Made by a program: the position numbers and the translations under genes
Shown: positions 8,607 to 17,485 of the stretch, piece by piece
How positions within the stretch are numbered: position 1 is the stretch's first letter
How the letters are laid out: every line of letters begins with the position of its first letter
The notes under the pieces: generated by a model
Databases searched by the model: none
The model's input: only the letters and a program-made list of their open reading frames with translations
Told to the model about the DNA's origin: nothing
Source: Hyphomicrobiales bacterium
Lineage (GTDB): Bacteria; Pseudomonadota; Alphaproteobacteria; Rhizobiales; Rhizobiaceae
Direction: 5' to 3'
DNA: 64,000 bases
Assembly (NCBI GenBank): GCA_900472175.1
Contig: UCHD01000005.1
Coordinates: forward strand, 248,001-312,000

Positions 8607-9410
8607 ATGCGGTACGCCATCTATTTTACGCCGTCGATCTACGATCCCCTGTCGGTCGCCGCGGCAAGCTGGCTTGGCCGCAATGTTTATTCCGGCGAAG
8701 CCCCGGAGGCGCCCTCCATTGCCGGTTTTAGCCGGCAGGAGCTGGCGTTTCACACGGCAGTACCGCGCCGCTACGGATTTCACGGCACGATCAAGGCGCC
8801 GTTTCGCCTGAACGATGAAACCAGCGAATCGGCGTTGCTCAAGGCGCTGATGAATTTCGCCAGTACGATGAGCCCGTTCGAAATTCCGAAGATGGAAATT
8901 GCCCGGTTGGGTGAGTTCTTTGGCCTTGCGCCGTCGACCCCGTGCGACCAGATGAACCATCTGGCCGCTTCCGTGGTTCAGTCTTTTGACGCGTTTCGCG
9001 CGCCGTTGAGCGATATCGAGATCGAGCGGCGCGATCCGGACCGGCTGACAGCGCCGCAGTTTTCAAACCTGCATCGCTGGGGCTACCCTTATGTGATGGA
9101 CGAATTCCGCTTCCACATGATGCTGACGGGACCGGTGAACTCCAATCTCAACGCACGCTTCGAGACTGCCTTGCGCGATTTCTTCGAGCCGGTGATTGCA
9201 GAGCCCCTCAAGATTTCCAGTCTTGCGCTGTTCATCGAACAGGAGCCCGGTGCGCCCTTGCGGGTCCACTCGCAACACCCGCTCGGCAAGCTCTCGGCGC
9301 ATCGGCCGGCACCGAGCGCAAAAGCCAGCGCTACCGCGCTGACAGCGGTGCCGCGTATTATCGAATCGAAAGCGGCCGTGGCCGCCCGCCGGCTGCAGGC
9401 GAGTTGCTGA
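8607..9410 (+). CDS. DUF1045 protein (2H phosphoesterase-like)
   Basis: A 267-residue protein of the DUF1045 family, which belongs to the 2H phosphoesterase superfamily and is often linked to phosphonate metabolism genes. It opens with MRYAIYFTPSIYDPL. The first catalytic motif HGT sits in RYGFHGTIKAPF. The second motif region reads RFHMMLTG, where related proteins as I remember them have H-x-T, so the second Thr may be replaced by Met. The C-terminal 35 residues are low-complexity, Ala/Ser/Lys-rich. The ATG at 8607 has GGAG upstream. No phosphonate genes are nearby; it precedes the purine genes by 130 bp but is probably unrelated to them. Confidence 0.8.
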   Translation: MRYAIYFTPSIYDPLSVAAASWLGRNVYSGEAPEAPSIAGFSRQELAFHTAVPRRYGFHGTIKAPFRLNDETSESALLKALMNFASTMSPFEIPKMEIARLGEFFGLAPSTPCDQMNHLAASVVQSFDAFRAPLSDIEIERRDPDRLTAPQFSNLHRWGYPYVMDEFRFHMMLTGPVNSNLNARFETALRDFFEPVIAEPLKISSLALFIEQEPGAPLRVHSQHPLGKLSAHRPAPSAKASATALTAVPRIIESKAAVAARRLQASC

Positions 9411-9541
9411 ACAGCTGATGCCATTCGGCTGCCAAGGGCTTTGCTGTTTCAAGCTTTGGACAGAGCCTTACCGGTCACCATTTTGACTTCGATTTTCCGG
9501 CCCCGGATGCTACCGTCCCGGCAAATTCGAAGGGTGATTTC

Positions 9542-10471
9542 ATGACAGACCAATCCTATCCACGCGATCTCGTGGGCTATGGCCGCAATCCTCCACAGGT
9601 CCGTTGGCCGGGCGATGCACGCATCGCCGTGCAATTCGTGGTCAACTATGAAGAGGGCGGCGAGAGCTGCATTCTCGATAGCGACAAGGCGTCCGAATCG
9701 CTGCTGTCGGAAATCGTCGGCGCGCAGCCCTGGGCCGGTCAGCGCAACCTCAATATGGAATCGATCTACGAATATGGCTCGCGTGCCGGTTTCTGGCGTC
9801 TCTGGCGGATGTTTACCAGCCGCAATGTCGATGTCACCGTCTATGGCGTGACGCTGGCCATGGCGCGCAATCCGGAGGCGGTTGCCGCCATGAAGGAAGC
9901 CGGTTGGGAAATCGCCAGCCACGGCTATCGCTGGCTGGAATACAAGGATTTTTCCGAAGACGAGGAACGCAAGCATATCCGCGAGGCCGTGCGCCTTCAC
10001 ACCGAACTGACGGGATCGCATCCGCTCGGCATGTATCAGGGCAAGCCTTCAGACAATACATTGAAGCTGGTGATCGAAGAGGGCGGTTTCGTCTATTCCT
10101 CTGACAGCTATGCCGATGAATTGCCCTATTGGGTGCCGGGTCTCACGAACGACAAGCCGCACCTGATCATTCCCTATACACTCGACGCCAACGACATGCG
10201 CTTTGCGACGCCGCAGGGGTTCAATTCCGGCGATCAGTTCTTCGCCTATCTGAAGGACACGTTCGACGTGCTCTACGCGGAGGGCAAGGAAGGAAGCCCG
10301 AAGATGATGAATGTCGGCCTGCACTGCCGTCTCGTCGGCCGGCCGGGCCGGGCTGCGGCGCTTGCCCGGTTCGTCGATTACGTTCTCAGCCATGAAAAGG
10401 TCTGGACACCGAAGCGCATCGATATCGCCCGGCACTGGCATGAACATCACAAGCCGGAAGGTGGCCTGTGA
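9542..10471 (+). CDS. puuE: Allantoinase PuuE
   Basis: A 309-residue metal-independent allantoinase of the polysaccharide-deacetylase fold; it opens the ring of allantoin to give allantoate. Typical segments are YPRDLVGYGRNPP at the start, WPGDARIAVQFVVNYEEGGE, IASHGYRW, and GLHCRLVGRPGR near the end. It is the first gene of a tight block with uraD (TGATG overlap), allA and uraH. This is the lower part of urate breakdown. Confidence 0.95.
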   Translation: MTDQSYPRDLVGYGRNPPQVRWPGDARIAVQFVVNYEEGGESCILDSDKASESLLSEIVGAQPWAGQRNLNMESIYEYGSRAGFWRLWRMFTSRNVDVTVYGVTLAMARNPEAVAAMKEAGWEIASHGYRWLEYKDFSEDEERKHIREAVRLHTELTGSHPLGMYQGKPSDNTLKLVIEEGGFVYSSDSYADELPYWVPGLTNDKPHLIIPYTLDANDMRFATPQGFNSGDQFFAYLKDTFDVLYAEGKEGSPKMMNVGLHCRLVGRPGRAAALARFVDYVLSHEKVWTPKRIDIARHWHEHHKPEGGL

Positions 10472-10974
10472 TGGCGGCGCGGGACGAGTTTGTCGCGCGG
10501 TTTGGCGGCGTGTTCGAGCATTCTCCCTGGGTCGCCGAGCGTGCTTTCGATACGGCACCGGATATTTCGCTCACGTCTGATGGCGTGCACGAGGCTCTTG
10601 TTACCCCGTTCCGTGCGGCGCCCCGTGCCGAACGTCTGGCGGTTCTCCGCGCTCATCCGGATCTCGCCGGCAAGCTGGCAATCGCTGGCGGGCTGACCGA
10701 AGATTCCAAGGCTGAACAGGCCGGTGCCGGGCTGGACCGCCTGAGCGCTGCCGAACATGCGCGGTTTACCGGGTTGAATACCGCCTACACGGAGAAATTC
10801 GGCTTTCCTTTCATCATCGCCGTCAAGGGGCTGAACAAGGACGATATTCTCTCCGCCTTCGAAAGGCGGATTGACAATAGCCAGGAAGAGGAATTTGAAA
10901 CGGCATCGGCGCAGGTCGAGAAGATCGCGCTTTTACGTTTGCGTTCACTGCTTCCGGGAGAAGACAATGCCTAA
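10471..10974 (+). CDS. uraD: OHCU decarboxylase UraD
   Basis: A 167-residue 2-oxo-4-hydroxy-4-carboxy-5-ureidoimidazoline decarboxylase, which yields S-allantoin. The LRAHPDLAGKLA motif carries the catalytic His, and KFGFPFIIAVKG is the other signature. The start codon overlaps the puuE stop (TGATG), which points to coupled translation. An in-frame GTG lies one codon earlier; I prefer the ATG. Confidence 0.93.
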   Translation: MAARDEFVARFGGVFEHSPWVAERAFDTAPDISLTSDGVHEALVTPFRAAPRAERLAVLRAHPDLAGKLAIAGGLTEDSKAEQAGAGLDRLSAAEHARFTGLNTAYTEKFGFPFIIAVKGLNKDDILSAFERRIDNSQEEEFETASAQVEKIALLRLRSLLPGEDNA

Positions 10975-11016
10975 GACGACCCCGCCATGCCATTTCACGG
11001 CGGCATTGACGATCTG

Positions 11017-11514
11017 ATGCCACATATTCTGACGATCGAGCCGCTGACCCAGGCGGCATTCGCGCCTTTTGGCACTGTTATTGAGGCTGATCCGGAAACG
11101 ATGCGGCTTATCAACGGCGGATCGACCGAGCGGTTTCATGCACTTGGACGTGCCGATGTGGCCGGTGACGATGCCCGCGTCATCATCAATATCTTTCGTG
11201 GCCAGCCGCGCAGCTTTCCCTACAGTGTGACGATGATGGAGCGCCATCCGCTGGGCTCCCAAAGCTTCTCGCCGATCAGTGGCGGTGCGTGGCTTGCGGT
11301 CGTGGCGCCGGATGATGGTGGAAAGCCTGGATTACCGCGGGTCTTTCTGGCCACCGGCGCGCAAGGCGTCAACTATGGCCGCAATGTCTGGCATCATCCG
11401 TTGATGGCTGTCGGCGCGGTCAGCGATTTCCTGGTTGTCGATCGCGACGGACCGGGCAACAATCTGGAAGAGGTTTTCTACGACGAGCCCTTCGTCATCG
11501 CCAATCCCTTCTGA
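11017..11514 (+). CDS. allA: Ureidoglycolate lyase AllA
   Basis: A 165-residue protein that splits ureidoglycolate into glyoxylate and urea. The family pattern is clear: [14 protein letters not shown] near the start, then [27 protein letters not shown] and [12 protein letters not shown], regions of the cupin-type active site. Start choice is uncertain: ATG at 11017 gives the usual family length but a weak ribosome site; an in-frame ATG at 10987 would add ten residues. It follows uraD and precedes uraH by 14 bp, so they likely share one transcript. Confidence 0.9.
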   Translation: MPHILTIEPLTQAAFAPFGTVIEADPETMRLINGGSTERFHALGRADVAGDDARVIINIFRGQPRSFPYSVTMMERHPLGSQSFSPISGGAWLAVVAPDDGGKPGLPRVFLATGAQGVNYGRNVWHHPLMAVGAVSDFLVVDRDGPGNNLEEVFYDEPFVIANPF

Positions 11515-11528
11515 CGCACGAGGTTTCC

Positions 11529-11891
11529 ATGAACACGTCCGGCCGCCTGACCACCCATGTCCTTGATACCGCGCTGGGTAAGCCGGCCGAAGGCCTGAGG
11601 ATCGACCTGTTTCTGATCGAGGGGGAGCGCCGCCGCCTGTTGCGCACGGTCGAAACCAACAGTGACGGCCGGGTCGACGGGCCGATGCTGGAGGGTGAGG
11701 CGTTCGCGGTCGGCACTTACGAACTGCTGTTCCATGCCGGCGACTATCTGCGGGCGATCGGTTCTGCCTTGGCGGAACCAGCCTTCCTTGATCTCATTCC
11801 ACTGCGCTTCGGTATCGCCGACGCAGGCAGCCACTACCATGTGCCGTTGCTGCTTTCGCCGTTCAGCTATTCGACATACAGGGGCAGTTGA
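11529..11891 (+). CDS. uraH: 5-hydroxyisourate hydrolase (transthyretin-like)
   Basis: A 120-residue HIU hydrolase, the step between PuuD (which makes HIU) and UraD. It has the N-terminal [14 protein letters not shown] signature and ends with the diagnostic C-terminal tetrapeptide YRGS. No signal peptide, so it is cytoplasmic. It is the last gene of the puuE-uraD-allA block and its stop lies 2 bp from the stop of the convergent lldD. Confidence 0.95.
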   Translation: MNTSGRLTTHVLDTALGKPAEGLRIDLFLIEGERRRLLRTVETNSDGRVDGPMLEGEAFAVGTYELLFHAGDYLRAIGSALAEPAFLDLIPLRFGIADAGSHYHVPLLLSPFSYSTYRGS

Positions 11892-11893
11892 GC

Positions 11894-13030
11894 CTAATCG
11901 GCAATCACGTCCCGGTTGATATCGCGGATATCACGCTTGCCGCAGAGCGCCATGGTGATGTCGAGTTCCTTGCGGATGATATCGAGCGTGGTGGTGACAC
12001 CGGCCTTGCCGCCGGCGCCGAGGCCGTAGAGGAACGGGCGGCCGATATAGGTACCCTGCGCACCCAACGCCACGGCCTTCAACACGTCCTGGCCGGAGCG
12101 GATGCCGCCATCGACATGGACCTCGATCTGGTGGCCGACGGCATCGACGATCTTCGGCAGTATGCTGATCGATGACGGAGCGCCATCGAGCTGACGGCCG
12201 CCGTGATTGGAAACGATGATCGCGTCAGCGCCGGTGCGTGCCGCCATCTTGGCGTCCTCGACATCGAGAATGCCCTTCAGGATCAGCGGGCCGCCCCACA
12301 TCTTCTTGATCTCCTCGACATTCTCCCAGGACAGTTGCGGGTCGAACTGTTCGGCGGTCCACGACGAGAGGGAGGAGAGGTCGGAAACATTCTTGGCGTG
12401 GCCGACGATATTGCCGAAGCTGCGGCGCTTGGTCCCCAGCATCTGCATGCACCACAGCGGCCGGGTTGCCATCTGCCAGATATGTTTTGGGGTGAATTTC
12501 GGCGGGGCCGACAGGCCGTTGCGCAGGTCCTTGTGACGCTGGCCGAGAATCTGCAGGTCGAGCGTCAGGACCAGTGCCGAGCATTTGGCGGCCTTGGCGC
12601 GGTCGATCAGGTTCCTGACGAATTCCCGGTCGCGCATGACGTAAAGCTGAAACCAAAAAGGCTTTGTTGTCACCGAGGCGACGTCCTCGATCGAGCAGAT
12701 GCTCATCGTGGAGAGCGTGAAGGGAACGCCAAATTCCTCGGCCGCCTTCGCCGCCAGCATTTCGCCATCGGCGTGCTGCATGCCGGTCAGGCCAGTCGGA
12801 GACAAGGCCACCGGCATCGAGACCTTCTGGCCGATCATCGTGCTTTCGAGCGAGCGGTTGGTCATGTCGACCAGCACCCGCTGGCGCAGCTTCACCTTGC
12901 GGAAATCCTCTTCGTTGGCCCGGTACGTGCCTTCGGTCCATGCGCCGCTGTCGGCATAGTCAAAGAACATTTTTGGCACGCGGCGCTTGGCGAGTGCCTT
13001 GAGGTCACTGATTTCGAGGATTTTGGCCAT
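11894..13030 (-). CDS. lldD: FMN-dependent L-lactate dehydrogenase (alpha-hydroxy acid oxidase family)
   Basis: A 378-residue FMN enzyme that oxidises L-lactate to pyruvate and passes electrons to the respiratory chain. It shows MFFDYADSGAWTE near the N-terminus, SPTGLTGMQHADGE, the active-site IIVSNHGGRQLDGAPSS with catalytic His and the substrate-binding Arg, and the FMN phosphate motif VHVDGGIRSGQDVLKAVALGA. The frame is open 42 codons upstream through a strong inverted repeat; the ATG at 13030 starts the conserved AKILEISDLKALAKRRVPKM. Other 2-hydroxy acids are possible substrates. It stands alone and is probably controlled from the region at 13031-13139. Confidence 0.9.
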   Translation of the reverse strand: MAKILEISDLKALAKRRVPKMFFDYADSGAWTEGTYRANEEDFRKVKLRQRVLVDMTNRSLESTMIGQKVSMPVALSPTGLTGMQHADGEMLAAKAAEEFGVPFTLSTMSICSIEDVASVTTKPFWFQLYVMRDREFVRNLIDRAKAAKCSALVLTLDLQILGQRHKDLRNGLSAPPKFTPKHIWQMATRPLWCMQMLGTKRRSFGNIVGHAKNVSDLSSLSSWTAEQFDPQLSWENVEEIKKMWGGPLILKGILDVEDAKMAARTGADAIIVSNHGGRQLDGAPSSISILPKIVDAVGHQIEVHVDGGIRSGQDVLKAVALGAQGTYIGRPFLYGLGAGGKAGVTTTLDIIRKELDITMALCGKRDIRDINRDVIAD

Positions 13031-13098
13031 GGCGCGGGTTTCCAGCTCAACAGATGTTGCCCGGCCATACCATGTTTCGCGAATGCTTGTTAAGAGCC

Positions 13099-13139
13099 GA
13101 ATCGAGAAGAGGTAAAAATATTTTACCTCTTCTCGATTC
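13099..13139. repeat. 19-bp perfect inverted repeat between araC-type gene and lldD
   Basis: Arms GAATCGAGAAGAGGTAAAA (13099-13117) and its exact complement (13121-13139) are separated by only ATA. It begins directly after the stop codon of the AraC-type gene and lies about 70 bp upstream of the lldD start, both on the minus strand. There is no T run after it on either strand, so it is not a textbook terminator; its inner part GGTAAAAATATTTTACC resembles an operator dyad. Either an operator for lldD or an RNA hairpin acting as terminator or stabiliser would fit. Confidence 0.9.
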
Positions 13140-14105
13140 TCAATCGCCGTCAGCAATTTGCCCGTTCACTGTGGCGTGCACTTCGCGCGCCTTGGGCGGC
13201 TTGGCAAGGCGGCGCCGGAATGTGCCGGGCTTGGTGCCGAACCGGTCATGGAAGGCTTCGTAGAAACGGGAGAGGGAGCCGAAACCCGCCTCGAAGGCAA
13301 TCGAGGTGATCGGCAGGTCGGTGGAGATCAGCAGCGATTGCGCCGTGTCGAGGCGGTGGCGGACAATCGATTGATTGATGGTCACGCCAACGGTGCGTTT
13401 GAAGATGCCCATTGCATAATTGGGGTGCAGGCCGACATCCCTTCCGACATCCTCGGCCGATATGTTTTCCAGCGCATGTTCGGTGATGAAGCGCATCATC
13501 CGTTCGACATGGAACATCCGGTCGGCGTCGTGATGTTCGAACGAGGCGATGGCCGAGCCCTGTTCGCGCAGATCACGCCAGCCCTCGCGGTCCAGACGGC
13601 GCACGCGGGCGCCGAGTTCCTCGTGGACAATCTGCTCCAGTTCCGCGTCACCGGAGAGCAGTTCCTCGCGCCAGCGCATGAAGACGTCGCGGTCATAGGA
13701 ACGGATATCGAGCGCCTCGATCATCGCGCCACGAAAGACGGCATCGCGAAACCGGCTGAGGCTTGGAAGCGCCAGAAAGACCGACATCGGCACATAGAGG
13801 CAGATGAACCGCGTCGGGTCTTTGATATCCGTCACCTGATGCGGGATCATCCCCCAGAACAGGCAGAGCCGTCCTTCCGAAACGCTGAGCTCGCGCCCGT
13901 CGAACCAGTAGGTCATCTCGCCCTCGAGCACGAAGTTGAGCTCGATCTGACTGTGCATGTGCGGGCCTGCCATGCGCCGCACATTGATGTTGTCGCCGGC
14001 GCAGAAACGGTGATCGCCAAACACCACCAGCGGATGGGCCGGATCGCGTTCCGGATGAACCGGCGTCGCTCCGAGCCTGTTCACGAGTTTCGGACGGCGG
14101 GTCAT
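13140..14105 (-). CDS. AraC family transcriptional regulator with cupin domain
   Basis: A 321-residue regulator. Residues about 30-110 look like a cupin sugar-sensing domain (MAGPHMHSQIELNFVLEGEMTYWFDGREL), and the last 100 residues carry two helix-turn-helix motifs (ISAEDVGRDVGLHPNYAMGIFKR and ITSIAFEAGFGSLSRFYEAFHDRFG). It is divergent from the sugar-importer/beta-galactosidase operon with 159 bp between them, the usual place for its regulator. Activation by a galactoside is inferred from context. Confidence 0.88.
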   Translation of the reverse strand: MTRRPKLVNRLGATPVHPERDPAHPLVVFGDHRFCAGDNINVRRMAGPHMHSQIELNFVLEGEMTYWFDGRELSVSEGRLCLFWGMIPHQVTDIKDPTRFICLYVPMSVFLALPSLSRFRDAVFRGAMIEALDIRSYDRDVFMRWREELLSGDAELEQIVHEELGARVRRLDREGWRDLREQGSAIASFEHHDADRMFHVERMMRFITEHALENISAEDVGRDVGLHPNYAMGIFKRTVGVTINQSIVRHRLDTAQSLLISTDLPITSIAFEAGFGSLSRFYEAFHDRFGTKPGTFRRRLAKPPKAREVHATVNGQIADGD

Positions 14106-14264
14106 TTCATATCCTGCTGATGTTAGGAAACCGGAAGTCTATGCCGAAATGTCGGAAGTAGATTGCGGGTTTCGGCCGCAAGGTCAAGGCGTTCATGCGG
14201 GAGAGAGGAACAAGACGACCTGCGGGACGCAACGGCACCACACGCTGATCCTTGGGAGGATATC

Positions 14265-15491
14265 ATGAATTCTTTTAAAGCCGCGCTCGCGCTCGGCTAT
14301 GCACTGACCGTCTCGACCGCGTTCGCAGGCGAACTCGTCGTCAATTCCGACCAGACCGATCCGGCGCCGAAAAAGGCAATGGAAACCTTGATCGAAGGGT
14401 TCAAGGCTGCCCATCCGGACGTCACGGTCAAGTGGAACAATTTCGACCATGAAGGTTACAAGTCGGCGATCCGCAACTTCCTGACCGCGGATGCGCCCGA
14501 CGTGGTGTCCTGGTATTCCGGCAACCGCATGGCCCCTTTCGTCAAGGCCGGCCTGTTCGAGGATGTCACTGACCTGTGGACCGAAAACAAGCTGGACGAC
14601 CAGCTGAAATCGGCGGTGAAGTCGATGGAAATCGACGGCAAGAAATGGGGCATTCCCTATTCCTACTATCAGTGGGGCATCTACTACCGCAAAGACATCT
14701 TCGCCGAGCAGGGGATCACCCCGCCAAAGACCTGGGCCGAACTGATCGCCGCCTGCGAAAAGATCAAGGCAGCCGGCATGACGCCGTTTGCAATCGGCAC
14801 CAAGGCCCTTTGGCCGACGGGCGGCTGGTTCGACTATCTCGACCTGCGCGTCAACGGCTACGAATTCCACATGGACCTGACTGCTGGCAAGGTTCCTTAC
14901 ACCGATCCAAAGGTGAAGGCCGTGTTTGAGAAGTGGGGCGAATTGGTCAAGCCCGGCTATTTCATTGAAAACCACGCCGCGATCGACTGGCAGGATGCCA
15001 TCCCGCAATTCGTCCAGGGCAAGGCGCCGATGTATCTGATGGGCAATTTCGCCGTTGCCGCGATGGTCGATGGCGGGCTGAAGGAAGACCAGATCGGCTT
15101 CCTGCAGTTCCCGGAAATCACCGCCGGCATTCCGATGGCCGAGGACGCGCCGACCGAATCCTTCCACATCCCGTCCGGTGCCAAGAACAAGGAAGATGCC
15201 CGCAAGTTCCTCGCCTATCTGGCAACGCCCGAGGCGCAGACCAAGATGAACGAGGTTCTCGGCCAGCTTCCGGTCAACAACCAGTCGGCCAAGTCGAACG
15301 ATCCGTTCCTCAAGGCAGGCTTCGAGATGCTGGCCAACGCCTACGCCTTGGCCCAGTTCTACGATCGTGATGCACCGGCGGAAATGGCCAAGGCCGGTAT
15401 GGAAGGTTTCCAGCAGTTCATGGTCAAGCCTGACAGTGTCGATGCGATCCTTGCACGCCTCGAAAAGGCACGCGGGCGGATTTACAAGTAG
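14265..15491 (+). CDS. ABC sugar transporter, periplasmic binding protein
   Basis: A 408-residue family-1 extracellular solute-binding protein. A signal peptide covers about 18 residues (MNSFKAALALGYALTVSTAFAG). The mature part has the usual carbohydrate-binding layout: ETLIEGFKAAHPDVTVKWN, APDVVSWYSGNRM, and a C-terminal GMEGFQQFMVKPDSVDAILARLEKA. A strong GGGAGGA ribosome site precedes the ATG at 14265; upstream codons of the open frame are non-coding. It is the first gene of the operon, separated from the permeases by a palindromic repeat. Substrate is inferred to be a beta-galactoside because a GH42 enzyme ends the operon. Confidence 0.9.
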   Translation: MNSFKAALALGYALTVSTAFAGELVVNSDQTDPAPKKAMETLIEGFKAAHPDVTVKWNNFDHEGYKSAIRNFLTADAPDVVSWYSGNRMAPFVKAGLFEDVTDLWTENKLDDQLKSAVKSMEIDGKKWGIPYSYYQWGIYYRKDIFAEQGITPPKTWAELIAACEKIKAAGMTPFAIGTKALWPTGGWFDYLDLRVNGYEFHMDLTAGKVPYTDPKVKAVFEKWGELVKPGYFIENHAAIDWQDAIPQFVQGKAPMYLMGNFAVAAMVDGGLKEDQIGFLQFPEITAGIPMAEDAPTESFHIPSGAKNKEDARKFLAYLATPEAQTKMNEVLGQLPVNNQSAKSNDPFLKAGFEMLANAYALAQFYDRDAPAEMAKAGMEGFQQFMVKPDSVDAILARLEKARGRIYK

Positions 15492-15504
15492 ACGCGCTTC
15501 CGAG

Positions 15505-15630
15505 TTCGGCCCCTCAGCCGGCCTGTCGGCCACCTTCTCCCCGCTAGCGGGGAGAAGGGACCTGCGGCAACCTCCGTCATTCCCTCTCCCCGCGAGCGGG
15601 GAGAGGGTTAGGGTGAGGGGCATTTACGCG
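15505..15630. repeat. Rhizobial intergenic palindromic element (RIME-like)
   Basis: Two near-identical palindromes, CTTCTCCCCGCTAGCGGGGAGAAG (centre of 15533-15558) and CCTCTCCCCGCGAGCGGGGAGAGG (15582-15607), followed by TTAGGGTGAGGGG. This composition matches the short mosaic repeats spread through rhizobial genomes. Placed between binding-protein and permease genes, its stable hairpins could protect the upstream mRNA and raise binding-protein output. Confidence 0.8.
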
Positions 15631-15674
15631 AACCTCCGCCGGTTATTTTCAAATTTTCAACAAAAGGGGCCGCG

Positions 15675-16583
15675 ATGAGCAGCACCGTTCCCGCGACATC
15701 GAGTTACTGGAAACGCAACCAGCAGCGCCTCGCGCCCTGGCTGTTTCTGGCGCCCGGCATGATCATGTTTTCGATCTATGTGATCATCCCGATCTTCGAA
15801 TCCATCTGGATCAGTTTCTACGACTGGGACGGGCTGGGGCCGAAAACCTGGATCGGCGTTGCCAACTACGTCGAACTTCTCGATGACGAGGCGTTCTATA
15901 CCTCGCTGAAGAACAACATCCTCTGGCTGGTGCTTTATCTGCTGGCGGTTCCCGCCGGTCTTGCCGTGGCGCTGTTTCTCAACCAGACGGTCACCGGTAT
16001 CCGGCTCTACAAGTCGCTGTTCTTCTTCCCATTCGTCATCAGCCAGGTGGTGGTCGGCCTGATCTTTACCTGGTTCTATGCACCGGATTTCGGACTGCTT
16101 TCGGCGCTGATCAAGACAGTGACTGGCGAAAGCATCGCCATCCTTGCCGACGAGCGCTATGTGACGCTCGGCATCATCGCCGCCGGCCTCTGGCCGCAGA
16201 TCGCCTATTGCATGATCCTCTATTTGACGGGCCTCAACAACATTAATCCCGAGCAGGTGGAAGCAGCCCGCATGGATGGCGCCAAGGGCTGGTCGCTGCT
16301 CTGGAACATCGTCCTGCCGCAACTCGGCCCTGCCACTTTCATCGCCATCGTCGTCACCGTCATCGGCGCGCTACGCTCCTTCGACCTGGTGTCGATCATG
16401 ACCGATGGCGGCCCTTATGGATCGAGCCGCGTGCTGTCCTTCTACATGTATGAGCAGGCGCTGTCCGAATACGGCTACCGCATGGGTTATGGCGCGGCGA
16501 TCGCGGTCGTTCTGTTCATGATCATGATGGTTTTCATCACGATGTTTATCGTGCGCATGCTGATGCAGGAAAGGAACGCCTGA
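15675..16583 (+). CDS. ABC sugar transporter permease 1 (LacF/MalF type)
   Basis: A 302-residue inner-membrane protein with six membrane spans. It starts with RLAPWLFLAPGMIMFSIYVIIPIFESIWISFYDW, the classic MalF-like first helix, and carries the EAA loop EQVEAARMDGAKGWSLLWNIVLPQLGP that docks on the ATPase. The stop overlaps the start of the next permease (TGATG). Confidence 0.92.
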   Translation: MSSTVPATSSYWKRNQQRLAPWLFLAPGMIMFSIYVIIPIFESIWISFYDWDGLGPKTWIGVANYVELLDDEAFYTSLKNNILWLVLYLLAVPAGLAVALFLNQTVTGIRLYKSLFFFPFVISQVVVGLIFTWFYAPDFGLLSALIKTVTGESIAILADERYVTLGIIAAGLWPQIAYCMILYLTGLNNINPEQVEAARMDGAKGWSLLWNIVLPQLGPATFIAIVVTVIGALRSFDLVSIMTDGGPYGSSRVLSFYMYEQALSEYGYRMGYGAAIAVVLFMIMMVFITMFIVRMLMQERNA

Positions 16584-17434
16584 TGTTTCCAACACCTGTC
16601 CAGAAGGCTGCCCCTTGGGTGCGCCACGTCTATACGATCATCCTGCCGGTCGCGTTGATCGTCTGGCTCTTGCCGCTGATCGGCGTCGCCATCACCTCGA
16701 TCCGTCCGTCCAGCGATCTCGCCGCCGGCAACTATTTCGGCATGCCCTCGCGCTTTGCCGGGTTCGAGAACTACACCGCCGTGTTCCGGGATTCGCCGAT
16801 CGGCTGGTACATCCTCAATTCCTTCAAGGTGACAATCCCGACGGTGATCGGTGCGGTCGGGCTCGCCTGTCTCTCCGGCTTTGCGCTGGCGGTCTACAAG
16901 TTCCGCGCCAACCTGATCCTGTTCTTCCTCTTCGTCGCAGGCAATTTCATTCCGTTCCAGATTCTGATGGTGCCGGTGCGCGACATGACGCTGAAGGCGG
17001 GGCTCTACGACAGCATTTCCGGTCTGGTGCTTTTCCACATCGCCTTCCAGACCGGCTTCTGCACGCTGTTCATGCGCAACTTCATCAAGTCGCTGCCATT
17101 CGCGCTGATCGAATCCGCCCGCGTCGAAGGTGTTAGCGAATGGCGGATCTTCCGCTACATCGTCCTGCCGTTGATGCGGCCGGCCATTGCCGCCCTTTCG
17201 GTGCTGGTCTTCACCTTCATCTGGAACGACTATTTCTGGGCGACGGTGCTGGTGCAGGGGCAGCATGCCATGCCGGTGACGGCCGGGCTCTATTCGCTGA
17301 ACGGCCAATGGATCGCCGCCTGGCATCTGGTCTCGGCCGGCTCGATCGTTGCTGCCATGCCGCCGGTGCTGATGTTCTTCCTGATGCAGAAACATTTCAT
17401 CGCCGGGCTGACGCTCGGAGCGACCAAGGGATGA
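16583..17434 (+). CDS. ABC sugar transporter permease 2 (LacG/MalG type)
   Basis: A 283-residue inner-membrane permease with six spans. The EAA loop reads ALIESARVEGVSEWRIFRYIVLPLMRPA, and LVFTFIWNDYFWATVLVQG is the typical MalG-like segment after it. It is translationally coupled to the first permease and followed 52 bp later by the ATPase gene. Together the two permeases form the sugar channel. Confidence 0.92.
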   Translation: MFPTPVQKAAPWVRHVYTIILPVALIVWLLPLIGVAITSIRPSSDLAAGNYFGMPSRFAGFENYTAVFRDSPIGWYILNSFKVTIPTVIGAVGLACLSGFALAVYKFRANLILFFLFVAGNFIPFQILMVPVRDMTLKAGLYDSISGLVLFHIAFQTGFCTLFMRNFIKSLPFALIESARVEGVSEWRIFRYIVLPLMRPAIAALSVLVFTFIWNDYFWATVLVQGQHAMPVTAGLYSLNGQWIAAWHLVSAGSIVAAMPPVLMFFLMQKHFIAGLTLGATKG

Positions 17435-17485
17435 TCGCCATGTCCTGCTTTTCCACATTTCAACATTCTTCGGGAGGCAAGGCCA

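Noticed and set aside
14106-14264. A LacI-type operator between the AraC gene and the sugar operon
   Set aside because: I looked for a clear dyad and did not find one that I could support.
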